The notes below the pieces were generated by a model, which saw only the letters and a program-made list of their open reading frames with translations, was not told the origin of the DNA and searched no databases. From Pseudomonadota bacterium (lineage in GTDB: Bacteria > Desulfobacterota > Desulfobaccia > Desulfobaccales > 0-14-0-80-60-11), in contig JAHIKF010000087.1 of the NCBI GenBank assembly GCA_018897875.1, positions 1 to 11,658 of the forward strand: DNA of 11,658 nt, given 5' to 3'. Shown one piece after another: positions 1-6,551 of this stretch (position 1 is its first letter; each line of letters begins with the position of its first letter). Both the position numbers and the translations under genes were made by a program.

Positions 1-32
1 CGGCCTCGAATGCAATATTGGCTCTGCGACAT
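1..32 (-). CDS. Possible 5' end of a leftward gene, cut by the window edge
   Basis: An ATG at 32..30 on the minus strand follows a purine-rich site reading GAAAGAGGAG three bases upstream, a good Shine-Dalgarno match. The frame then reads MSQSQYCIRG and stays open to the edge. A second minus-strand frame from an ATG at 121 (MKKKKTAAFLAGDK...) is also open to the edge but has a weaker site. Only about ten codons are visible, so no function can be given and the gene itself is uncertain. Confidence 0.25.
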   Translation of the reverse strand, partial: MSQSQYCIRG

Positions 33-388
33 GCTCTCCTCTTTCCAATTACTGAGGACAGCTTTATCACAAAGTTAATTTTGTCGCCAGCTAAAAATGC
101 TGCCGTTTTCTTTTTTTTCATACCCTGTGATCAATTACGGGCTGGGTCCTTGTAAGCCTTAATATATGCTAACATATATGTAACTTGTAAGGTCTGATAG
201 CATGAATTTCAAATTTGTCAAGCCCAAAATCATGAAATCAAATTAGGACACTACCGGCCCGGAGGGGAGATTTGCCCCTGGCATTCCCCTTGCATACCGC
301 CGGCAGGCTTGGTAAATTTAGCCATGCAGATAAATATCCGCCATGGCGCCGATCTCTCCTCCCCGGAGCCGGGCCCACATCTGGCTCC
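33..388. other. AT-rich intergenic region upstream of sirC
   Basis: No rightward gene is supported here. The first 245 bases are far more AT-rich than the rest of the left half of the window. They hold a perfect 7-base inverted repeat (ATATATG at 162-168, CATATAT at 173-179, loop CTAA) framed by two direct copies of CTTGTAAG at 149-156 and 184-191. This could be a regulator binding site, but no regulator can be named. From about 250 the sequence becomes GC-rich and codes in frame with sirC, but that extension lacks family similarity and is probably 5' leader. Confidence 0.4.
215..243 (+). promoter_or_regulatory. Candidate sigma70 promoter for the sirC operon
   Basis: TTGTCA at 215-220 (five of six consensus bases) and TCAAAT at 238-243 (four of six) are separated by 17 bases, in the AT-rich leader. 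This would give a 5' leader of about 140 bases before sirC. The match is moderate, so this is a candidate only. Confidence 0.3.
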
Positions 389-1078
389 ATGAAAACCTAC
401 CCGATCTTCGCCGTCATTGAAAATAAGCCCTGTCTGGTGGTGGGCGGCGGCGCCGTGGGGGAACGCAAGGTGGCCGACCTCATGACCGCCGGGGCCCGGG
501 TGACCGTGGTCAGCCGCACCCTGACCCCTGAGTTGGCGGCCCTGGCCCACCGGGGCGAGATCAGGTATCTCCCGGAAGACTTCACCGAGGCCCAGGTGGA
601 GGGCATGACCCTGGTCATGGCCGCCACGGACGACCGGAAGGTCAACGCGGCCGTTAGCGCCGCGGCCCAGGCCCGGGGTATTTGGGTCAACGTGGCCGAC
701 GACCCGGAGCATTGCACCTTCATTGTCCCGGCCCAGGTGCGCCGGGGCGAGTTGACCCTGGCCATCAGCACCGGCGGGGCGTCCCCGGCCCTGGCCCGCC
801 AGTTGCGCCAGGAGTTCCAGCAGTATCTCGGTCCGGAATACGGGCCCTACCTGGACCTGCTCCAACGGGTGCGCACCCGGCTCTTGACGGAGCGGCGGGC
901 CCATCCCGACAATGGCCCCCTCTTCCACCGCCTGGTGCAGAGCCCCCTGCGGGAGGCGGTGGCCCAGGGGGACCGGGCCCGGGTGCTGCACCTGCTCCAC
1001 GAGGTCTTGGGGCCGGTCTTAAGCACCTCGGTCCTGGGCGAACTGGTGTCCCAGGCCTTGAAGGGGACGGAGGGGTGA
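389..1078 (+). CDS. sirC: Precorrin-2 dehydrogenase / sirohydrochlorin ferrochelatase (SirC/Met8/CysG N-terminal type)
   Basis: This 229-residue protein should oxidise precorrin-2 to sirohydrochlorin with NAD+ and may also insert iron to make siroheme. It starts with a Rossmann fold: a short strand, then VVGGGAVGERK at about residues 17-27, the NAD-binding turn of the family. NVADDPEHCTFIVPA at 101-115 contains the family's catalytic aspartate region. STGGASPALARQLRQ at 127-141 is the family's central signature, and the C-terminal part is helical. There is no methyltransferase domain, so this is the stand-alone form rather than a full CysG fusion. The ATG at 389 is chosen because family similarity begins there. 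The frame is open upstream to an ATG at 272, but those 39 residues look non-homologous. The Shine-Dalgarno site is weak. It leads the sirC-ccsA-hemA block, which fits siroheme supply. Confidence 0.93.
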   Translation: MKTYPIFAVIENKPCLVVGGGAVGERKVADLMTAGARVTVVSRTLTPELAALAHRGEIRYLPEDFTEAQVEGMTLVMAATDDRKVNAAVSAAAQARGIWVNVADDPEHCTFIVPAQVRRGELTLAISTGGASPALARQLRQEFQQYLGPEYGPYLDLLQRVRTRLLTERRAHPDNGPLFHRLVQSPLREAVAQGDRARVLHLLHEVLGPVLSTSVLGELVSQALKGTEG

Positions 1079-1140
1079 GGCGAGGCGGGCCGGACCCCGG
1101 CAGCAAGTCCCGGCTTTAGACCCGAGAAGTGCTTGCAATC

Positions 1141-1212
1141 GGTGGCACAGGCTTTCCAGCCTGTGCCGAGGAAGCAGATTAGTCGGCCACAGCCTGGAAA
1201 GGCTGTGCCACC
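1141..1212. repeat. Paired inverted hairpin repeat in the sirC-ccsA gap (module A)
   Basis: A first hairpin has the 10-base arms GGCACAGGCT (1144-1153) and AGCCTGTGCC (1158-1167) with loop TTCC. A second has the 8-base arms CACAGCCT (1188-1195) and AGGCTGTG (1200-1207) with loop GGAA. The second unit is close to the reverse complement of the first, and the element is bounded by GGTGG on the left and CCACC on the right. A copy of the first hairpin with the same bounds occurs at 6345-6404. It resembles a REP/BIME-type dispersed palindrome. Confidence 0.8.
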
Positions 1213-1242
1213 AGCCATTACCAAATTTTCAAAATTTACGAG

Positions 1243-1257
1243 TGAGCCAAAGGCTCA
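1243..1257. repeat. Short palindrome (module B) upstream of ccsA
   Basis: TGAGCC AAA GGCTCA is a perfect 6-base stem with an AAA loop. It is followed by ATGAACAACTGCTCAGGAAA, which resembles the sequence after the related palindrome at 6303-6317. It lies just before the ccsA ribosome binding site. Confidence 0.6.
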
Positions 1258-1279
1258 TGAACAACTGCTCAGGAAACGC

Positions 1280-2113
1280 ATGACCGACTTTTTCCTTTAT
1301 CTGACCCTGATTGCCTATTTCGGCGCCACCGGGCTCTGGCTGTTATATTTCCTGGCCCAGCGGGAGGGCTACTACCGCGCCGGCGCCTGGGTCATGGCCG
1401 GGGGCCTGGCGTGCCATACCCTGGCCCTCATCCAGCAGGCCTGGGCCGCTGGGGCCCTGCCCGCCGCCACCTTCGGAGAGACCCTGTTGTTGTTCGCCTG
1501 GGCCCTGGTAGCGGCCTTTCTGGTCCTGATCTGGCGCTATCCCATCAAGATCCTCGGGACGCTGGTGGCGCCGCTGGCGGCCCTGATGGTGTCGGGGTCG
1601 CTGATCCTGCCGGCGCGCCAGGGGGTCGTCTCTCCCCTGCTCAAAGGTTTCTGGCTCACCGTGCACATTTGCCTGACCCTGACGGGCTATGCCGCCCTGG
1701 CCCTGGCCGGCCTGGGGGGGATTCTCTACCTGATCCAGGAACGCCAGATCAAGAGCAAGCGCTTCGGCTTTTTCCACCGCCGGCTGCCGTCGCTGTCTCA
1801 ACTGGATAACCTCAATTACTGGTGCCTTACCACCGGCTTCCCCCTGCTCACCGGGGGGATCATCTCCGGCTCCCTCTACGCCCAGCACACCCTGGGCCGC
1901 TTCTGGAGTTGGGACCCCAAGGAGATTCTGACCCTCATCGCCTGGCTGATCTACGCCGTGCTGTTGCACGAGCGCCTGACGGTGGGCTGGCGGGGCCGGC
2001 GGGCGGCGCTCATGGCCATCTGCGGTTTCCTGGTGCTGGTGTGCACCTTTGTGGGCGCCAACCTGTGGCTCACGGGCTACCACAGTTTCGCCAGTTTCAT
2101 TCAGCCGCCATGA
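1280..2113 (+). CDS. ccsA: CcsA/HemX-type cytochrome c assembly membrane protein
   Basis: This 277-residue polytopic membrane protein has about eight hydrophobic segments. FWSWDPKEILTL at 208-219 is the tryptophan-rich heme-handling motif of the CcsA/CcmC/ResC superfamily. Histidines at 129, 203 and 268 lie in or beside membrane segments and are candidates for the heme-ligating pair usual in this family. Known members carry heme across the membrane for cytochrome c maturation. The HemX branch sits next to hemA and lowers HemA levels in Bacillus. Its position directly before hemA allows either role. ATG 1280 follows AGGAA with five bases between. A longer frame begins at 1133, but its extra residues are encoded by the repeat DNA. 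The last bases overlap the hemA start (ATGA), which suggests translational coupling. Confidence 0.85.
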   Translation: MTDFFLYLTLIAYFGATGLWLLYFLAQREGYYRAGAWVMAGGLACHTLALIQQAWAAGALPAATFGETLLLFAWALVAAFLVLIWRYPIKILGTLVAPLAALMVSGSLILPARQGVVSPLLKGFWLTVHICLTLTGYAALALAGLGGILYLIQERQIKSKRFGFFHRRLPSLSQLDNLNYWCLTTGFPLLTGGIISGSLYAQHTLGRFWSWDPKEILTLIAWLIYAVLLHERLTVGWRGRRAALMAICGFLVLVCTFVGANLWLTGYHSFASFIQPP

Positions 2114-3405
2114 ACCTCCTGCTCTGTGGCGTCAACCACAAAACCGCGCCGGTGGCCCTCCGGGAAAAGCTGGCCTGCCTCATCCCGGATGTGGCTCACG
2201 CCTATAACCACCTGAAAAGCTGGCCCGAGGTCTCAGAGAGCCTGCTGTATACCACCTGCAACCGGGTGGAGGTGATGTGCGTCTCCGAGACGCCGGATGA
2301 GGCCGCGGCCCGGGTCCGGGAGTTTTTTGCCCGCCACCCCGAGATTGCCCCGGGCGACCTGGACGAGTCCTTTTATGTCCACCGCGACCGGGAGGCGGTG
2401 CAGCACTTCTTCCGGGTGGCGGCCAGCCTGGATTCCATGGTGGTGGGGGAACCCCAGATCCTGGGACAGGTGAAGCGGGCTTACCGGGAGGCCGCGGCGC
2501 ACCACGCCACCGGCCCCATCCTCAACCGCCTGGTTCACAAGGCTTTTTCCGTGGCCAAACGGGTGCGCGGCGAGACCGGCATCGGCGACCATGCCGTGAG
2601 TGTCAGCTATGCCGCCATCGCCATGGCTAAGAAAATCTTCGGGGACCTGGCCGGCAAAAACGTCCTGTTATTGGGGGCCGGCGAGATGGCGGAACTGGCC
2701 CTGGAGCACCTCAAAGGCCAGGGCGCCGGCAAGATCACCGTGGCCAACCGCACCCTGGAGCGGGGTGTGGCGCTGGCCCGGCGGTTCAATGGTGAAGCAG
2801 TCTCCCTGGAAGAATTGCCGGAGCAGCTCCTGTTCGCCGACATCCTCATCAGCTCCACCGGCGCCGGTGACCTCCTCATCACCCGGGACCAGGTCAAGGG
2901 CGTGATGCGGCGGCGCAAGCAGCGGCCCCTGTTCCTCATCGACATCGCGGTGCCCCGGGATCTGGACCCCAACATCAACGACCTGGACAACGTCTACCTC
3001 TACAACATCGACGACCTGAATGAAGTGGTGCAGCAGGGCTGGCAGCACCGCCGGCACGAAGCCACCAAGGCCGAGCGCCTGGTGGCCGCCGAGACCCTGA
3101 AATTCCTCCTATGGCTGGAAACGTTGGAAGTTTACCCCACCATCATCGCCTTGAAAGACAAGGCCGAGGCCATCTGCCGGGCGGAGCTGAAAAAGACCCT
3201 GAACCAGTTAGGCCCCCTCACGGAAGAACAGCGCCAGTCCCTGGAGGTGCTCACCGCCTCCATCACCCAGAAGCTCCTCCACGACCCCATCATCTTCCTG
3301 AAGCGCAACCGCCGCCCCCGAAACCCCCACCAGGAACTGGACCTGGTGCGCCGCCTGTTCCACCTGGACCCGGACCGCAACGGCGGCATCCCCGAAAAAG
3401 ACTAG
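2110..3405 (+). CDS. hemA: Glutamyl-tRNA reductase
   Basis: This 431-residue enzyme reduces glutamyl-tRNA(Glu) with NADPH to glutamate-1-semialdehyde, the first committed step of C5-pathway tetrapyrrole synthesis. The N-terminal catalytic domain has GVNHKTAPV at 7-15 and YTTCNRVEV at 47-55, with the catalytic cysteine at residue 50. Next comes SLDSMVVGEPQILGQVKRAY, the most conserved stretch of the family. A NADPH-binding Rossmann domain follows with NVLLLGAGEMAELA and TVANRTLERG, then LIDIAVPRDLDPN and YLYNIDDLNEVV, and a helical C-terminal dimerisation domain. Length is normal and no key residue is missing. The ATG at 2110 overlaps the ccsA stop; the same frame is open further upstream only as a shadow of ccsA. 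It supplies precursors for the siroheme step encoded by sirC in the same operon. Confidence 0.98.
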   Translation: MNLLLCGVNHKTAPVALREKLACLIPDVAHAYNHLKSWPEVSESLLYTTCNRVEVMCVSETPDEAAARVREFFARHPEIAPGDLDESFYVHRDREAVQHFFRVAASLDSMVVGEPQILGQVKRAYREAAAHHATGPILNRLVHKAFSVAKRVRGETGIGDHAVSVSYAAIAMAKKIFGDLAGKNVLLLGAGEMAELALEHLKGQGAGKITVANRTLERGVALARRFNGEAVSLEELPEQLLFADILISSTGAGDLLITRDQVKGVMRRRKQRPLFLIDIAVPRDLDPNINDLDNVYLYNIDDLNEVVQQGWQHRRHEATKAERLVAAETLKFLLWLETLEVYPTIIALKDKAEAICRAELKKTLNQLGPLTEEQRQSLEVLTASITQKLLHDPIIFLKRNRRPRNPHQELDLVRRLFHLDPDRNGGIPEKD

Positions 3406-3420
3406 GGTCCAGCCCCTCTC

Positions 3421-3449
3421 TTGACCGGGCCTGCTCCGCCTGATATTAT
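3421..3449 (+). promoter_or_regulatory. Strong sigma70-type promoter for the zinc-ribbon gene
   Basis: TTGACC at 3421-3426 and TATTAT at 3444-3449 each match five of six consensus bases with ideal 17-base spacing. Transcription would start near 3456, just after hemA, giving a leader of about 73 bases. The small downstream gene can therefore be expressed apart from the hem operon. Confidence 0.6.
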
Positions 3450-3483
3450 TTAAAGACAGGAAAAGGCGATGCAAGGTAGGCCG

Positions 3484-3503
3484 CCCGGCCCCCAGAGGCC
3501 GGG
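3484..3503 (+). other. Hairpin in the leader of the zinc-ribbon gene
   Basis: CCCGGCC (3484-3490) and GGCCGGG (3497-3503) form a perfect 7-base stem with a six-base loop, between the promoter at 3421 and the start codon at 3529. There is no T-run, so it is not a standard terminator. It may be an RNA-stability or attenuation element. Confidence 0.4.
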
Positions 3504-3528
3504 ACCCGTCTCCCACCCGAGGTCAGCC

Positions 3529-3915
3529 ATGTCCAATATTATTGATATCGAAGGCCGGATTAAGCTGGAGCAGAAGAAAAAAGCCAAGGTGGACCGGGCC
3601 AAGAAGCTGGAGGCGGTGCGCAAGGTAGTGCAGTGCACCCGCTGCCTGGCCCGCTGCGCCAAGTGCGGGGTCCAGTTCGAGACCCACGAAATGTACCAGC
3701 GCCAAAAGGGTCCCTACCGGTTCTGCCCCTTCTGCCAGGAAGAGTACGAGGACTTCCTCCAGATTCAGAAAGGCGAGGAGAGCCCCTTTTACTGGCACAA
3801 TAAGGCGTGGGTGGCCGTCTGGCAGGTCTGGATCGAATACCAGCAGGCCATGAAAACCTTCGGCGAGTCCCAGGAATTCATCGACTTGGTGCGGGAGGTG
3901 GAGTGGGACCGGTGA
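3529..3915 (+). CDS. Small six-cysteine zinc-ribbon-like protein of unknown function
   Basis: I do not recognise a named family. The 128-residue product has a lysine-rich helical start (residues 10-35), then CTRCLARCAKC at 36-46 and FCPFC at 65-69. That makes six cysteines, C36-x2-C39-x3-C43-x2-C46 and C66-x2-C69, a likely structural zinc site or two overlapping knuckles. The C-terminal half is rich in aromatic and acidic residues (FYWHNKAWVAVWQVWIEY), with no signal peptide or membrane segment, so it is probably cytosolic. ATG 3529 is preceded by GAGGT at a good distance; the frame opens earlier at 3469 without a good site. It follows hemA on the same strand but has its own promoter. A nucleic-acid or protein-binding role is possible but is only an inference from the cysteine pattern. 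Confidence 0.8.
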   Translation: MSNIIDIEGRIKLEQKKKAKVDRAKKLEAVRKVVQCTRCLARCAKCGVQFETHEMYQRQKGPYRFCPFCQEEYEDFLQIQKGEESPFYWHNKAWVAVWQVWIEYQQAMKTFGESQEFIDLVREVEWDR

Positions 3916-3919
3916 GCCT

Positions 3920-3985
3920 CAGGGGTCAGCGGCCCGGCAGCGGAGACTTGGTGCGGCGTACTCCTGCACCGGTAACTGACCCCTG
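3920..3985. terminator. Large inverted repeat between convergent genes, possible bidirectional terminator
   Basis: CAGGGGTCAG (3920-3929) and CTGACCCCTG (3976-3985) are perfect 10-base arms. An inner GGTGC/GCACC pair (3950-3954 and 3966-3970) can also form. The repeat fills the gap between the stop codons at 3915 and 3998. No T-run follows on either strand, so termination here would be atypical; the fold itself is clear. Confidence 0.4.
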
Positions 3986-3997
3986 GCCTTGATCAAC

Positions 3998-4204
3998 TTA
4001 TTTTCCCGCCTCGCCCAAACGATAGACGTGTTGCAGGATTTCCATGGCGAACTGGAAGGCGGCCTGGCGGTCCATGGTGACGCCGATGTGCTCTTCCTTC
4101 TTGGCGCCGCTGCCGGTATACAATATCAGCTTGAGGCCCTCGGGGCGCGGGGCCACAGCCACTTCTCCTTTGGGTTCCAAAGTTGCAAATGTGCGTTCAG
4201 CCAT
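3998..4204 (-). CDS. Small conserved-looking protein of unknown function
   Basis: The 68-residue product begins MAERTFATLEPKGEV and ends HVYRLGEAGK. It is soluble, without cysteines, signal peptide or membrane segment, and reads as a short beta-rich start followed by a C-terminal helix (DRQAAFQFAMEILQHVYRL). I recognise no family. The ATG at 4204 is preferred over an in-frame ATG six codons upstream because AGAGGAGAG lies at normal distance before it and overlaps the upstream candidate's coding part. The gene is divergent from mnmG and convergent with the zinc-ribbon gene, so it is probably monocistronic. Confidence 0.75.
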   Translation of the reverse strand: MAERTFATLEPKGEVAVAPRPEGLKLILYTGSGAKKEEHIGVTMDRQAAFQFAMEILQHVYRLGEAGK

Positions 4205-4261
4205 AATTCTCTCCTCTGCCATTGATAAGGGTTAATTTTAAATCTCTGGTATTTGCAAATT

Positions 4262-4289
4262 ATCATAAACATCGATCCCGGTAATTCAA
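4262..4289 (-). promoter_or_regulatory. Candidate promoter for the 68-residue gene
   Basis: Read on the minus strand, TTGAAT (4289..4284) and TATGAT (4267..4262) are 16 bases apart in an AT-rich divergent gap. The -10 box matches five of six consensus bases and the -35 box four. The leader would be about 50 bases. A convincing promoter for mnmG in the same gap was not found. Confidence 0.3.
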
Positions 4290-4305
4290 GTCAGAAATTT
4301 CCCCC

Positions 4306-6195
4306 ATGACCTTTTATCCCAAAGAATATGATCTGATTGTCGTCGGCGCCGGCCACGCCGGGTGCGAAGGCGCGCTGGCTGCGGCCCGGATGGGGCTGAA
4401 GGTTTTGCTCTTCAACCTTAACCTGGACACCATGGCCCTGATGGCCTGCAACCCGGCGGTGGGGGGGCTGGCCAAGGGTCACCTGGTGAAGGAAATCGAC
4501 GCCCTGGGGGGCGTGATGGGCCATCTAGCGGATTTAACCGGCATCCAGTTCCGCACCCTTAACCTCTCCAAGGGGCCGGCGGTCCGGGGCACCCGCATCC
4601 AGTGCGACAAGCAGGCCTACCGCCTGGCCATGAAATCCCGGCTGGAAAAAGAGGCCCGCATCGACCTCAGAGAAGCCATGGTGGAGACGCTCCTGGTGGA
4701 GGACGGCCGGGTAGTGGGGGTGGTGGAAACCCTGGGGCTGACCTACCGGGCCCGGGCGGTGCTCATCACCACCGGCACCTTCTTAAATGGCCTCATCCAC
4801 ATCGGGGAGTGCCGCATCCGCGCCGGCCGGGCCGGAGAGTTCGCCGCCACCGGCCTGGCCGCCTGCCTCCATGGCCTGGGCTTTAAGATGGGGCGCCTGA
4901 AGACCGGTACGCCGCCGCGCCTGGCGGCCGGCAGCATCGATTTCGCCGGCATGGACGTGCTCAACGGCGATCCCCGGCCCCGCCCCTTCTCCTGGCGCAC
5001 CACGCGCCTGCCCCAGGAGCAGGTGAGCTGCTTCGTCACCCACACCACCGGCGTCACCCATAAACTCATCCGGGACCATATCCACCTCTCGCCCTTGTAC
5101 AGCGGGGTGATCAAGGGGGTGAGCGCCCGGTACTGCCCCTCTCTGGAAGACAAGGTGATGCGGTTCCCGGAGAAAATCAGCCACCAGGTGACCCTGGAGC
5201 CCGAAGGGCGGGACACCTCCGAGATCTATGCCAAGGGTCTGGGGAACTGCCTGCCGGCGGAGGTCCAACTGGCCCTGTTCCGGAGCGTCCCCGGCCTGGA
5301 AGCAGCCGAAGTGATGCGTCCGGCCTACGCCATCGAGTATGACTACGTCGACCCCCTGGAGCTTCAGGCCACCCTGGAGACCAAGCGGGTTAAGGGACTA
5401 TTTCTGGCCGGGCAGATCAACGGCACCTCGGGCTACGAGGAGGCCGCCGGCCAGGGCCTGTGGGCCGGCATCAATGCCGCCTGCCAGATCCTGGGCCGCC
5501 CCCCCTTTCTGCCCCGCCGCTCCCAGGCCTACATGGCGGTCCTGGTGGACGACCTGGTGACCAAGGGCACCCGGGAGCCGTACCGCCTGTTCACCTCCCG
5601 GGCCGAGTACCGCCTGCTCCTCCGGGAAGACAACGCTGACGCCCGCCTCCTGGAATGGGGCTACGATTTGGGCCTGGTGGACCAGGAGGCGGTGGACCGC
5701 TTCCGGGAAAAGCAGCGGCTGATGGCCGAGGAAGAGGCGCGTCTGGCAGGCCGCCGCCTCTTCCCCACGCCTTTAGTCAACCGGGAGTTAGAGGCCCGGG
5801 GCACCACGCCCATAAAAATCCCCACCCCCTTCTTGAGCCTGGTGAAGCGCCCCCAACTGGATCTTCCTACCCTGTACCGCCTGGCCGGCGAAGAGCCACC
5901 GGTGCCCCCGGAGGTGGTGGAGCAGTTGGAAATCCAGCACAAGTATGACGGCTACATCAAGCGCCAGGAAGAGACCGCCAAGAAATTCGCCCAGGTGGAG
6001 GGCAAAAGCATCCCGGCGGACTTTGACTATGACGGGGTGCCGGGGCTCTCAGGGGAAATCCGGGAGAAATTGCAGCAGGTGCGGCCCCGGTCCCTGGGAC
6101 AGGCGGCCCGCATCTCCGGGGTCACCCCCGCGGCCCTGACCGTCCTGATGGTGTACCTCAAAAGAGGCGGCTCGCGTCAGGGCCGGAAGTCTTAG
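4306..6195 (+). CDS. mnmG: tRNA uridine-5-carboxymethylaminomethyl modification enzyme MnmG (GidA)
   Basis: This 629-residue flavoprotein works with MnmE to install the (carboxymethyl)aminomethyl group on wobble U34 of several tRNAs. The FAD-binding turn GAGHAGCEG is at 14-22. ACNPAVGGLAKGHLVKEID at about 47-65, KGPAVRGTRIQCDK and KTGTPPRL follow as in the family. Conserved cysteines occur at 242 (CFVTHTT) and 277 (ARYCPSLEDK). AGQINGTSGYEEAAGQG and EPYRLFTSRAEYRLLLREDN mark the second half, and a helical C-terminal tail carries the KYDGYIKRQ signature. Length equals that of the E. coli protein. The start has almost no Shine-Dalgarno site, but an upstream start is unlikely and the Rossmann motif rules out later ones. 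It appears to be transcribed alone; repeat-rich non-coding DNA follows. Confidence 0.98.
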   Translation: MTFYPKEYDLIVVGAGHAGCEGALAAARMGLKVLLFNLNLDTMALMACNPAVGGLAKGHLVKEIDALGGVMGHLADLTGIQFRTLNLSKGPAVRGTRIQCDKQAYRLAMKSRLEKEARIDLREAMVETLLVEDGRVVGVVETLGLTYRARAVLITTGTFLNGLIHIGECRIRAGRAGEFAATGLAACLHGLGFKMGRLKTGTPPRLAAGSIDFAGMDVLNGDPRPRPFSWRTTRLPQEQVSCFVTHTTGVTHKLIRDHIHLSPLYSGVIKGVSARYCPSLEDKVMRFPEKISHQVTLEPEGRDTSEIYAKGLGNCLPAEVQLALFRSVPGLEAAEVMRPAYAIEYDYVDPLELQATLETKRVKGLFLAGQINGTSGYEEAAGQGLWAGINAACQILGRPPFLPRRSQAYMAVLVDDLVTKGTREPYRLFTSRAEYRLLLREDNADARLLEWGYDLGLVDQEAVDRFREKQRLMAEEEARLAGRRLFPTPLVNRELEARGTTPIKIPTPFLSLVKRPQLDLPTLYRLAGEEPPVPPEVVEQLEIQHKYDGYIKRQEETAKKFAQVEGKSIPADFDYDGVPGLSGEIREKLQQVRPRSLGQAARISGVTPAALTVLMVYLKRGGSRQGRKS

Positions 6196-6219
6196 CCCGG
6201 CTGGCCTGAAAAGTCTTTC

Positions 6220-6280
6220 GTAGGGTGCGTTCTACGCACCATCAATCCCGTTGAATGGCGGGCGAGGACGCCCGCCCTAC
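6220..6280. repeat. Nested palindromic repeat (GTAGGG...CCCTAC family)
   Basis: The outer arms GTAGGG (6220-6225) and CCCTAC (6275-6280) enclose two perfect hairpins. One is GGTGCGT-TCT-ACGCACC (6224-6240). The other is GGCGGGCG-AGGA-CGCCCGCC (6257-6276). Confidence 0.75.
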
Positions 6281-6302
6281 CTGACTTTTCATGCTTTATG
6301 GG

Positions 6303-6317
6303 TGGGCCAAAGGCCCA
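6303..6317. repeat. Short palindrome (module B), second copy
   Basis: TGGGCC AAA GGCCCA differs from the copy at 1243-1257 by one base pair in the stem (A-T there, G-C here), so pairing is kept. The following bases (ATGAGGAACT) also resemble those after the first copy. Confidence 0.6.
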
Positions 6318-6344
6318 TGAGGAACTATCCTGAAAAGTTCTTTC

Positions 6345-6404
6345 GGTGGCACAGGCTTTCCAGCCTGTGCGGACCGTCTGGCGGGCACGGAGGCCCGCCC
6401 CACC
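6345..6404. repeat. Palindromic repeat (module A), second copy
   Basis: GCACAGGCT (6349-6357), loop TTCC and AGCCTGTGC (6362-6370) repeat the first hairpin of the element at 1141. The second hairpin here is different: GCGGGC (6381-6386) and GCCCGC (6393-6398). The outer ends GGTGG and CCACC are the same. Confidence 0.75.
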
Positions 6405-6451
6405 AAGCTATTTTTATATAACGCTGCGATCATACAGGTAATTTATCTTTC

Positions 6452-6510
6452 GTAGGGGCGGACCCATGTGTCCGCCCTCACGGTGGGTGCACACGCGGGT
6501 GCGCCCCTAC
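6452..6510. repeat. Nested palindromic repeat (GTAGGGGCG...CGCCCCTAC)
   Basis: Perfect 9-base outer arms GTAGGGGCG (6452-6460) and CGCCCCTAC (6502-6510) flank an inner hairpin, GGGCGGAC (6456-6463) and GTCCGCCC (6470-6477). It is related in design to the element at 6220-6280. Repeats of this kind are common between genes in many environmental bacteria. Confidence 0.75.
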
Positions 6511-6551
6511 AGACCGTGAGCTTCTCTTACTATTATGAGAGCATCCTGGTA

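Larger units (their letters stand above)
6196..6551. other. Repeat-packed intergenic region after mnmG
   Basis: No gene is supported in these 356 bases. They contain four palindromic elements (listed separately) separated by short AT-richer spacers. The leader CCTGAAAAG(T)TCTTTCG occurs before the element at 6220 and again before the one at 6345, and its core TCTTTCG occurs again before the one at 6452. Confidence 0.7.

Noticed and set aside
251..1000. Long minus-strand ORF opposite sirC (249 residues)
   Set aside because: It is low-complexity (Gly/His/Gln/Pro-rich), has no family motifs, and overlaps a clear sirC. It is a GC-rich shadow frame.
1343..2083. Minus-strand ORF of 246 residues opposite ccsA
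   Set aside because: Composition is dominated by Gln, Gly, Pro and His with no motif, and it covers a well-supported membrane protein gene on the other strand.
1822..2109. Upstream extension of hemA
   Set aside because: The 96 extra residues are ccsA read in another frame. HemA similarity begins exactly at the ATG at 2110.
6196..6551. CRISPR array in the repeat-rich region
   Set aside because: The repeats are palindromic units of different sequence and uneven spacing, not regularly spaced direct repeats with unique spacers.
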